Source of the DNA: Acidobacteriota bacterium
GTDB taxonomy: Bacteria; Acidobacteriota; Terriglobia; Acidiferrales; UBA7541
Reading direction: 5' to 3'
DNA length: 64,000 nt
Assembly: GCA_013289695.1 (NCBI GenBank)
Contig: JABCZK010000002.1
Location: forward strand, 1 to 64,000
Position 1 is the stretch's first letter; every line of letters begins with the position of its first letter. Positions 17,122 to 23,831 of the stretch are shown here, in pieces. The translations under genes were made by a program, and so were the position numbers. The notes below the pieces were generated by a model, which saw nothing but the letters and a program-made list of their open reading frames with translations, was not told where the DNA came from and did not search any database.

Positions 17122-17364
17122 TTAGAGCGTCCCGGCGAGAAATTCGATCATGCGCCTTTCGAGGCGATCCTTCTGTTGTTCAATCTTCTTTTGCACGGCG
17201 TAGTGCGGGTTTGGAAAAGTTTGCAACGTATCCCATTCCGATTTCAGTTTGGACGCTTCGGCGGACGCGGCTTGCAAGTAAGCGCCCGGATTGTCCGCGA
17301 CTCGCTGGCACATAGTGGCGAGTTCGGCTGGACTTGTTCGTTCTAGTTCCTGCATGGAAGTCAT
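17122..17364 (-). CDS. Small charged helical protein, unknown
   Basis: The 80-residue product is rich in Glu, Lys, Gln and Ala, and the second half (V-Q-K-K-I-E-Q-Q-K-D-R-L-E-R-R) is predicted helical and coiled-coil-like. It has no cysteines and no membrane segment. A second in-frame ATG four codons downstream is also possible; neither start has a strong ribosome-binding site. No family is recognised. It is convergent with the encapsulin operon. Confidence 0.5.
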   Translation of the reverse strand: MTSMQELERTSPAELATMCQRVADNPGAYLQAASAEASKLKSEWDTLQTFPNPHYAVQKKIEQQKDRLERRMIEFLAGTL

Positions 17365-17426
17365 GAGCTCATTCTACGCCTTATTTCTAGCTATTTCTGC
17401 AGGAGCGTGGACTCGCGCTACCAGGG

Positions 17427-17582
17427 CTACCAGTCCGGCCGGTCTTTGTGAAAGCGCATCCTGATCGGGGTAATTCGCTCCGTCAGCCAGCTGAGCACGG
17501 GACACTCGAGCCGTTGCGGGAATTTCAGCGCGCCCGGCACTGGCTTCACGACGAGCGGCGCGTTGCACTTGGGACAGGTCAT
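17427..17582 (-). CDS. Small possible zinc-binding protein, 51 residues
   Basis: The frame starts M-T-C-P-K-C-N-A-P-L-V-V-K-P and has one further cysteine near residue 27, so the N-terminal knuckle is typical of a zinc ribbon but the second knuckle is incomplete. A longer reading from 17675 runs through the tRNA-Ser gene and is not credible. The ribosome-binding site is weak. The function is unknown. Confidence 0.4.
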   Translation of the reverse strand: MTCPKCNAPLVVKPVPGALKFPQRLECPVLSWLTERITPIRMRFHKDRPDW

Positions 17583-17617
17583 AAGCTCATCGGCGATTTG
17601 CGAGGGAAAAATGAGTA

Positions 17618-17707
17618 TGGCGGAGAGAGTGGGATTCGAACCCACGGTAGGATTTCTCCTACACACGCTTTCCAAGCGTGCTCCTTAAACCGCTCGGACA
17701 TCTCTCC
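17618..17707 (-). tRNA. tRNA-Ser (anticodon GGA)
   Basis: On the minus strand GGAGAGA opens a full cloverleaf with the long variable arm of class-II tRNAs. The anticodon stem is CACGC/GCGTG with loop TTGGAAA, which gives anticodon GGA, reading UCC and UCU. The T arm GTGGGTTCGAATCCCAC is canonical. The acceptor closes with TCTCTCC, G discriminator and an encoded CCA. Confidence 0.97.
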
Positions 17708-17838
17708 GCCGTGATGGAACGCAAGAAGCGTAGCAAATCGCAGCCGAAGCAGCAAACGGCGGGGAGCGGCGCGGGAATGCGAGGCGAAGGCTGGAAGTAA
17801 CAAATCGGTGGGAGGTCTGCTACACTTTTGTATCCCGT

Positions 17839-17913
17839 TCCGGGGTAGTGCAATCGGTAGCACGCCAGCCTTTGGAGCTGGTTATCCTGGTTCGAGTCCA
17901 GGCCCCGGAGCCA
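17839..17913 (+). tRNA. tRNA-Gln (anticodon TTG)
   Basis: TCCGGGG pairs with CCCCGGA to form the acceptor stem, followed by G and an encoded CCA. The anticodon stem CCAGC/GCTGG closes the loop CTTTGGA, so the anticodon is TTG, reading CAA as Gln. The T arm CCTGGTTCGAGTCCAGG is canonical. A possible -10 box TACACT lies at 17821-17826. Confidence 0.95.
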
Positions 17914-17953
17914 ACCTCTCACTCTTCTTCCATCATGATTTTGACGAGGTCTC

Positions 17954-18157
17954 ATGAAGAGAATGCGCAAGATCACGGTCGAGGTGGCGCAGGACCTTCT
18001 GGAAAAAGCACAACAAGCAACCGGTCCCGGCATTACCCAGACCGTCCGTGCCGGGTTGCAGCTCGTTGCGGCATCGCGGACGTATGCTCGCATCCTCCGG
18101 CTGCGAGGTAAGGTTCGCTTTACGCGCACGTTGGCGGAGTTGCAGGCTGCTCGCTGA
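17954..18157 (+). CDS. VapB-like antitoxin, apparently orphan
   Basis: The 67-residue protein begins M-R-K-I-T-V-E-V-A-Q-D-L-L-E-K-A-Q and contains T-Q-T-V-R-A-G-L-Q-L, the pattern of short VapB/DUF2191-type antitoxins with an N-terminal ribbon-helix-helix DNA-binding fold. The C-terminal L-R-G-K-V-R-F-T end is also typical. In the usual arrangement a PIN-domain VapC toxin gene overlaps the antitoxin stop. Here the following sequence holds no PIN-like frame, and the next gene is on the other strand. It lies 40 bases after tRNA-Gln, a common integration neighbourhood. The start may be the ATG at 17954 or the one at 17963. Confidence 0.7.
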   Translation: MKRMRKITVEVAQDLLEKAQQATGPGITQTVRAGLQLVAASRTYARILRLRGKVRFTRTLAELQAAR

Positions 18158-18168
18158 AACCTGAGCCG

Positions 18169-18354
18169 CTATGCTGCCGAATCGCGGCGGCGGATCGGCG
18201 GAACTATCTTGAGGGAGTTTGACTGCAGTGAATCTGGCTTACGCGTGCCGGTGCGCAGCAATCTGAAATGCTCTTCGCTGCGGCGGAGCAGCTTTTCGAA
18301 TTCCTGCTCCGAGCAGACGCTGGCCTGGGATATATTTCGTTGATTCGAACTCAC
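18169..18354 (-). CDS. Small hypothetical protein, 61 residues
   Basis: The frame starts with GTG at 18354, preceded by AAGGAGGGG at close spacing, a strong ribosome-binding site that makes translation likely. The product is polar, with an acidic patch S-E-Q-E-F-E-K-L-L-R-R-S-E-E-H-F that should form an amphipathic helix, and a basic tail. No membrane segment, signal or known domain is seen. It converges on the orphan antitoxin gene with an 11-base gap. Confidence 0.5.
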   Translation of the reverse strand: MSSNQRNISQASVCSEQEFEKLLRRSEEHFRLLRTGTRKPDSLQSNSLKIVPPIRRRDSAA

Positions 18355-18466
18355 GGCCCCTCCTTACGAACCCACCCTTGGGAGGCAGTTTAGTCAAAAA
18401 CCCTGTTAGCGGAGACTAGACCTGACGCCAGGGGGTGTCAAGAATATTTGTGGACCTTTGTCAAAG

Positions 18467-18510
18467 CTCGATAGAAATGTCCCCTGTCTTACCTCGATAG
18501 AAGTGTCCCC
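18467..18510. repeat. Two 18-bp subterminal direct repeats of the element end
   Basis: CTCGATAGAAATGTCCCC at 18467-18484 and CTCGATAGAAGTGTCCCC at 18493-18510 differ in one base and are 26 bases apart. Such repeated boxes near an element end are typical transposase-binding sites. Confidence 0.6.
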
Positions 18511-18594
18511 TTTTTTGCTTTTCGGTTTTCTTGTTTGTGTTCATCGTTGGCCCGGCCCGCAGCGAAGCCCTGTGGAGCCCGAAGGGCGGAACGT

Positions 18595-18909
18595 TTAGGG
18601 CGAAGCGGAGGGCCGGGCCAACGATGCCCGCTCCGCCACTGCCGCCACCTTTGACTCCCGTTTCTGTTGCGCTCTCAGGATCGCTCCTCGCCAGGGATGA
18701 TTCGCAGCCGGTACGTATTTCCGCTTCGCCTGCTGCCTGGCAGCGGGCTCCCCTACGACTTTCACGGCGTACTGCTGGGGTGGGGTCGGTGCCGGGATCT
18801 CGCGATACGGCAACGCCCGCCCGCGATACTCGATGCTGATGCTGCCGTGTCGCCCTTCGCACACCATCACCTTGCCCTTTGCCGGCGCGTGCTGACGGCT
18901 CGCCAGTTG
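18595..18909 (-). pseudogene. C-terminal fragment of a transposase
   Basis: On the minus strand the frame reads L-A-S-R-Q-H-A-P-A-K-G-K-V, V-C-E-G-R-H-G-S-I-S-I-E-Y-R-G-R-A-L and later A-A-N-H-P-W-R, then a stop at 18595. This is the pattern of the C-terminal beta-rich tail of integrase-core (DDE) transposases of the IS481/ISNCY kind, which end in a short basic segment with H-P-W-R. The helix-turn-helix and catalytic DDE parts are absent, and the frame loses meaning near 18910. It is a dead gene. The family assignment is from memory of the motif only. Confidence 0.6.
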
Positions 18910-19043
18910 AAAAAAGCTGAATATTTGTGGAACTTGCGAGATTTTTCGCGTGGGGCCATGCAGCTACAGTGGCATATGCGCGGCCACCATTGACGTGACG
19001 GGCCTTGCGCAATGCGGCTGGACACTTTAGTCTGTCGAGCGGC

Positions 19044-19748
19044 ATGACGCCCCAATTCCTGATACTCGGCGTAATCTGGTACATCGTTTTCCTGTTCTCG
19101 ACCACCTGCCACGAAGGCGCGCACGCGTTGATTGCGCGGATCGGCGGCGATTCCACGGCTTTCCACGGCGGGCAAGTGACGCTGAATCCCTGGCCGCATA
19201 TACGGCGCGAGCCGTTTGGTCTGGTGGTTGTGCCGATCCTGTCGTATTTTGTCGCGCACTGGATGATCGGCTGGGCCAGCGCGCCGTACGACCCTGACTG
19301 GCAACGACGCTACCCGCGTCGCGCGGCGTGGATGGCGCTGGGCGGGCCAGCGGCAAATTTTACGCTGGTGATTTTATCGGCGATCGCGATTCGCATCGGG
19401 CTGCATTTCGGAATTTTCGGCGTACCGGATGCCGTGGATTTCACGCGTATCACTGAGCCATTGGTGCCGGGAGTTGCTGGTTTCGCGGCGACGTTCCTCA
19501 GCATCGTCTTTCTTTTGAATCTGCTGCTGGGGACTTTCAATTTGTTGCCGGTGCCGCCGCTTGATGGAGTGACGGGAGTGACCTTGCTGATGAACAAAGA
19601 GACGGCACAGCGATTCCAGTACTGGGTGCGCACGCAGGGGTTCGGGATACTCGGTTTGGTGCTCGCTTGGTACGCCTACGACAAAATGTTTCCGTACATT
19701 TTCCGATTTGCGCTGGCGGTGCTTTACCCTGGGTACAGTTGGGGATAG
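19044..19748 (+). CDS. Site-2 protease family (M50) membrane metalloprotease
   Basis: The 234-residue protein has a first membrane helix carrying the zinc motif H23-E-G-A-H27, a second catalytic block N-L-L-P-V-P-P-L-D-G whose Asp is the third metal ligand, and G-G-P-A-A-N in a central helix. Four to six helices are visible. This is the rhomboid-unrelated M50 family, which cuts substrates within the membrane; the short Rv2869-unlike form without a PDZ domain is common. The ATG at 19044 is chosen because the motif-bearing helix follows closely; an ATG at 19005 would add a polar leader. The substrate is unknown. It stands alone. Confidence 0.88.
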   Translation: MTPQFLILGVIWYIVFLFSTTCHEGAHALIARIGGDSTAFHGGQVTLNPWPHIRREPFGLVVVPILSYFVAHWMIGWASAPYDPDWQRRYPRRAAWMALGGPAANFTLVILSAIAIRIGLHFGIFGVPDAVDFTRITEPLVPGVAGFAATFLSIVFLLNLLLGTFNLLPVPPLDGVTGVTLLMNKETAQRFQYWVRTQGFGILGLVLAWYAYDKMFPYIFRFALAVLYPGYSWG

Positions 19749-20203
19749 CGCGCCAGCACAGCCCACCGAGTTTAGTGTGACCTCCGCATGCCCGGCGGCG
19801 CGTTCGCAAAGCCGGCATTGCAGCGCCTGTGGCCGCACCGATTTTTTAGGGCTGATGTCGTGGCCGAAGCCACGACCCACAAAGTTTCTCGAGTAGCCGC
19901 GCAGAGCCTGCAGGTGGCCACCACAAATTCAAACGCAAAGCCACAGAACGGCAACGGCTGCCCGGTTCGATGAACCTGAACCGGCCGCTACAAGCTCAAG
20001 ACCAATTTCAGAACGAAATTCAAAGATACAGTCAACTGCGCCCAGCTAACGCCGGCCGCTACAAAGTCAACTGCAACCGCGACTACGGCGTCAGCTCGCG
20101 GCGCAACAATTCTCAGCGATTTGCGATTTATAGATCGTCTTCCCGGCACCGCTCAGACGTTGCTCTTCGCATTCGCTCGTCGCCGTTCGCGCTTCGCGCG
20201 CCG
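19749..20203. other. Gene-free stretch with short hairpin repeats
   Basis: No credible coding frame is seen. The stretch carries a GTCGTGGC/GCCACGAC hairpin at 19857-19876 and two copies of a CCGGCCGCTACAA-like string (near 19980 and 20050) that recur elsewhere in the window. It looks like decayed, repeat-bearing spacer between convergent genes. Confidence 0.5.
19857..19876. repeat. REP-like hairpin, copy 1
   Basis: GTCGTGGC-CGAA-GCCACGAC is a perfect 8-bp inverted repeat followed by CCACAAAG. The same hairpin with loop TGAA and tail CTACAAAG is at 36291-36310, so it belongs to a dispersed family. Confidence 0.65.
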
Positions 20204-20896
20204 TCAGTTGCCGGCGGATTCTGGCGTGTAGGAGGCGCTGCGCAGTAGCGCTGGTGGCAGCGTCACGGCGGAATCCATGCGCACCAGCATTCCTGTTTGC
20301 GCCGGGAGCTCCACGTCTTTACCCTTTTTCGCGGCGATGTAGGCGGACGTTCCCACCAAGCCGAAAACTGTTCCACGCACGACGTTGCTGAACAGCACGC
20401 CTACGAGCGCGCCGGCTCCGGTGCCCAGGCCGCCGGTCATGATGTCGCCTTTGATGTCGCGTTTCTGTTCGATCACGACGCCTTCGGTGGTTTTCAGGTC
20501 TTTGCGTTTCTTGGTGTCGTCCGCGTTGCCGCTGTAAAGCGAAAGGATGCTCATCTGCGCGGGGAATATGCGGCTTTGTATTTCGACCGAATTGAACACC
20601 AGGTTCATCGAAGCGCCGCCGCGCTCCATGGCGAACCAGCGCGGACGCGTGACGCTCCTGACAGTGCCGTGCACCTTGGATCCGGCCGGCAGCATTAACT
20701 GGTTGCCGGAAAATACCGGTTCGGTGACGATCGCGGTGAAAGGGTCGCCATCCTTCGCGACGCTGGTGGTGAGGCCGGAGACCAAAGTGAGCCGCACCTG
20801 CGTGCCGGGTTGAATTGCGGTGGACTGCGCGTGTACCGCGGGTGTCAGCCAGAGCGTGGCTGACAGCAATGCAGAAACTGAGACAAGACGCTTCAT
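20204..20896 (-). CDS. Exported protein with glycine-zipper segment, unknown
   Basis: The 230-residue product has a signal peptide (L-L-S-A-T-L-W-L-T-P-A-V-H-A-Q). A beta-rich domain with G-T-Q-V-R-L-T-L and L-P-A-G-S-K-V-H-G-T-V follows, resembling the barrel of TrbI/VirB10-like periplasmic proteins. A later stretch G-G-L-G-T-G-A-G-A-L-V-G-V-L-F is a glycine-zipper hydrophobic segment that may insert in a membrane. The ATG at 20896 has GGAGGATC just upstream and is followed by the signal, so earlier starts are not needed. No partner gene is close. The function is unknown. Confidence 0.7.
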   Translation of the reverse strand: MKRLVSVSALLSATLWLTPAVHAQSTAIQPGTQVRLTLVSGLTTSVAKDGDPFTAIVTEPVFSGNQLMLPAGSKVHGTVRSVTRPRWFAMERGGASMNLVFNSVEIQSRIFPAQMSILSLYSGNADDTKKRKDLKTTEGVVIEQKRDIKGDIMTGGLGTGAGALVGVLFSNVVRGTVFGLVGTSAYIAAKKGKDVELPAQTGMLVRMDSAVTLPPALLRSASYTPESAGN

Positions 20897-21481
20897 GGGA
20901 TCCTCCGTGATCCTTGGCAGGAACCGAGGTGCGTTCCCGCGAAGGACGGCTCTGCGCATAGCCGAGCCATCCCCGTTTCGTGGGGGTACCGCTGGCGCCG
21001 CGGTGGAGTGCGGAGGTTGCACTCGGCAGATAAGATACTCCAGAGGAAGGAAAGGTTAAGGCGAATTCGCGTCGTGGTGTTCCTACTGGGTACCTACGAG
21101 TTTAGCGCGTGGCGGCGCTATGGCTCCGGTCGGGTTTGCGCTGTCGCAGCAATGGCGCACTGAATTGCGCCGCTATGAAAACGAGGGCAACGACGAAGGA
21201 TTCCCGCAGAGCAACAGAGCAGCAGAGCACGCACAAAAAGGCGACGGCAAATTCAAAAGCATCGGCTACTACGAAGTGCCGGCGGGACGGCGGCAGCCCG
21301 GCGCAGATTGGAATGCATCGGCAACAGCGAAACAACGGCGAATGCCGCGTAGTGGAGAGTCCTGGCACTTGGAGTTTACTGGCGCGACACGGCGTCGCGA
21401 AATCGCCGACTTGCGTTTTGCGTGGAATGCTATTTTGTAATCAGGCGAACTCCTCGAAATCGAATATTAGGTACGAGTGCT
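20897..21481. other. Intergenic region between divergent genes
   Basis: About 585 bases separate two divergent exported-protein genes and should hold both promoters. Several frames are open by chance, but their products are compositionally odd and lack start signals. No RNA or repeat element was recognised. Confidence 0.4.
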
Positions 21482-21943
21482 ATGCGAAACCGTTGGTGGA
21501 TTGTCTGCGTGTTGCTGTTGAGCGTCGCGTCCGTCGCGTTCGGGACTGACTACGCAATTGTGGTGAATCCTGCGAATCCCGCCCGGGCGCTGAGCTTGGT
21601 GGAACTGGGGAAAATCTTTAAGGCGAAGACGACGATCTGGCCGGATGGCAAGGGCATCACACTGGTGCTCCGTGAGCCCAATTCTCCGGGGACGAAGTTC
21701 ATCCTGGAGAAGGTGCTGGGCGGGACATTCGACGAAGAAAAGGCTGTGCTAAGTGAGCCGAGCCGCAAGACCGCAGTTCCTGTGGTTTTCGCCGAGAGCG
21801 ACGAGGAAGTGATGAGAATTGTCGGCTCGAATGCGGGAGCGATCGGTGTGATTGATGTATACAACATCACGGGCGGCGTGAAGGTAGTGAAGATTGATGA
21901 CAAGCAGCCCTTCGATCCGGGGTACATCCTGAAAGGCCGTTAG
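21482..21943 (+). CDS. Periplasmic phosphate-binding-like (PstS-type fold) protein
   Basis: The 153-residue product has a signal peptide (C-V-L-L-L-S-V-A-S-V-A-F-G) followed by a mature part of about 130 residues that resembles half of a PstS-like binding protein. Visible are V-N-P-A-N-P, L-V-E-L-G-K-I-F-K, R-E-P-N-S-P-G-T and G-S-N-A-G-A-I-G-V-I-D. The strings G-x-G-A-I-G and R-x-x-x-S-G-T are normally ligand loops in these proteins; here the second is R-E-P-N-S-P-G-T. It is about half the usual PstS length, and no pst transporter genes are adjacent. The ATG at 21482 is used since the signal starts there. It is followed 32 bases later by a TPR gene. Confidence 0.7.
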   Translation: MRNRWWIVCVLLLSVASVAFGTDYAIVVNPANPARALSLVELGKIFKAKTTIWPDGKGITLVLREPNSPGTKFILEKVLGGTFDEEKAVLSEPSRKTAVPVVFAESDEEVMRIVGSNAGAIGVIDVYNITGGVKVVKIDDKQPFDPGYILKGR

Positions 21944-21975
21944 CCGGCACTGCAAAATCCCATGCGAGGAAAACC

Positions 21976-23484
21976 GTGAAAACCCGAAATTACTTCTTCT
22001 GGATAGTTATCGCAATCTTGATGGCGAGCGCGGTGGCGCGCGCGCAAGAGTCCGCGCCGGCCGCGAGCGCGACGGACACCATACCGGTGACGACGCATTC
22101 GGCTGTGGCACAACACGCTTACGAGATGGGGATGGTGCAGCGCGAAGACCGGCTCTTCGTGGACGAAGGCCTGGAATTTTTTCGTCAAGCGGTAAAGGCC
22201 GATCCGCAGTTTGCGCTGGGGCACGCGGCGCTGGGTTATTTCACCACCGATCCCAAAGAGGCGAAACAGGAAAGCGCGCTGGCCGTGAAGTTTATTGACA
22301 ACGCATCGCCCGACGAGCAATTGCTGATCCGCTGGATGAACAGCACCAAGAACGGCGAAACAGTGGTGGCCATTTCCGCGATGAATGACTTGCTGGCGAA
22401 ATATCCGAACGACAAGCGGCTCGGCAATTTGGCCGGGGAATGGCTGTGCGCGTACCAGGGAGCGAACGAGCGCGGCGAGGCGGTACTGTCGCGCCTGCTG
22501 AAGAACGATCCCAGATATTACCCGGCGATGAACAATCTGGCGTATTGCTATGCGTTGAGCGGACAACCGCAGCTGGCGCCTCCTCTGATGGAGCAATACG
22601 TCGCGGCATTGCCCAATGAGCCGAACCCGCAGGACTCGTACGGCGAAATTATGCGCATGCTCGGCGACTATCCGGCAGCGCTCGAGCACTACCAGAAGGC
22701 GCTACAAATTGATCCGCATTTCAACGCGTCACAAGTGGGTGTCGCTTCGACCTACGCGTTGATGGGGGATGAACGAAAGGCGCGCGCGCAATACCTGGTG
22801 GCGATCAAGGGAACGAGCGAGCGGTCCACGCAGATCGGGTATCGGATCCTGTACGCGATGACTTACTACCGCGAGAACAAGCCGCGGCTGGCGCGCGAAG
22901 AATTCGAGAAGGTGGATGCCGAAGCGCACTCGGCAGGATTGACCGTGCAGGAAGCGGAAATTCATCGCGCGATGGCGCTGTTCAATCCCGATGCGGCGAG
23001 CGCGCTGAAGGACCTGGACGAGGCACGGGAGGATCTTTCAGACACTCGCACGAGCAATCTATTGCCGGGAGACCGCGACAACGAGTTGGCTTTGATCCTG
23101 CAAGCTCGCGCGTTCATCGCGGTGAACTCAGGAAAGACCGAAGCGGCGCAGGCTACGTTGAAGCTGCTGGAAAATATGGCGCAGACCAACCGCAGCACTC
23201 CGGTGCAGGAAGCGTATCACTCCGCGAACGGAGCGGTGCTGTTCGCGCATGGCGACTATGCCAACGCGATCGCGGAATTGCAGGAAGACCCGCAGAATCC
23301 TTTGTCGCTACAATTGCGGGCCGAGGCGCAAAGCAAGGCGGGACGGAGTGCCGACGCGCGCAAGACCCTGGAGACTCTGGCCTCAATTAGCGACGAACGC
23401 ATGGAGACGGCGTTCGCGGCGCCGACTGCACGCATGGCGTTGAAGCGCGATGCGACGCGGCCGGCACAGGGCGGAGCGAACTAA
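21976..23484 (+). CDS. Exported TPR-repeat protein
   Basis: The 502-residue protein has a signal peptide (F-F-W-I-V-I-A-I-L-M-A-S-A-V-A-R-A) and tetratricopeptide repeats throughout. They include A-L-G-H-A-A-L-G-Y, Y-P-A-M-N-N-L-A-Y-C-Y-A-L-S-G and A-L-E-H-Y-Q-K-A-L-Q-I-D-P-H-F. It presumably sits in the periplasm or on the outer membrane as a scaffold. The start is GTG with AGGAAA close upstream. It may be cotranscribed with the PstS-like gene. No catalytic domain is present, and the partner is unknown. Confidence 0.8.
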   Translation: MKTRNYFFWIVIAILMASAVARAQESAPAASATDTIPVTTHSAVAQHAYEMGMVQREDRLFVDEGLEFFRQAVKADPQFALGHAALGYFTTDPKEAKQESALAVKFIDNASPDEQLLIRWMNSTKNGETVVAISAMNDLLAKYPNDKRLGNLAGEWLCAYQGANERGEAVLSRLLKNDPRYYPAMNNLAYCYALSGQPQLAPPLMEQYVAALPNEPNPQDSYGEIMRMLGDYPAALEHYQKALQIDPHFNASQVGVASTYALMGDERKARAQYLVAIKGTSERSTQIGYRILYAMTYYRENKPRLAREEFEKVDAEAHSAGLTVQEAEIHRAMALFNPDAASALKDLDEAREDLSDTRTSNLLPGDRDNELALILQARAFIAVNSGKTEAAQATLKLLENMAQTNRSTPVQEAYHSANGAVLFAHGDYANAIAELQEDPQNPLSLQLRAEAQSKAGRSADARKTLETLASISDERMETAFAAPTARMALKRDATRPAQGGAN

Positions 23485-23524
23485 GCCGCCTGCAGCTGTA
23501 TTTGAAAAATGATGGAAACGCGCC

Positions 23525-23541
23525 GCCGTTCGGTTGACGGC
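23525..23541 (+). terminator. Weak hairpin after the TPR gene
   Basis: GCCGT and ACGGC form a 5-bp stem with a 7-base loop. About nine bases later a TTTTT run begins at 23551. It is a possible terminator before the SRP RNA promoter region. Confidence 0.25.
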
Positions 23542-23689
23542 TGCGTGCGCTTTTTGATCCTCTGGGAGCATCCGAAGAGATTTTCCCGCCAATACGATCA
23601 TCTCGCGTCTTTCGTGGGGTGGACCGCTGTGCTAGACTTTGCGAAGCAGTTTTGCGCGCGGAAAATTTCTGCGCGGACTGCCGATGGGT

Positions 23690-23793
<104 letters not shown>

Positions 23794-23831
23794 TCTAGTC
23801 GCGGCGAGCGGGTGGCTTCACAACACATTCC

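Larger units (their letters stand above)
18442..18931. mobile_element. Remnant of an insertion sequence flanked by 13-bp direct repeats
   Basis: GAATATTTGTGGA occurs perfectly at 18442-18454 and 18919-18931, enclosing about 464 bases. Inside are one end of an element, marked by two near-identical copies of CTCGATAGAAATGTCCCC, and the 3' part of a transposase gene. The 5' part of the transposase and the other element end are missing. The direct repeats could be a long target duplication or the footprint of a deletion; this cannot be decided from one sequence. Confidence 0.55.

Noticed and set aside
17427..17675. Longer reading of the small zinc-ribbon gene through tRNA-Ser
   Set aside because: The first 31 codons lie in the tRNA gene; the internal ATG at 17582 is the sensible start.
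18461..19156. 231-codon minus-strand frame over the IS remnant
   Set aside because: The true transposase tail is in another frame; this frame has a meaningless mix of residues.
21120..21440. 106-codon plus-strand frame in the spacer before the PstS-like gene
   Set aside because: No ribosome-binding site, an odd polar composition, and competing overlapping frames; it is best seen as spacer.
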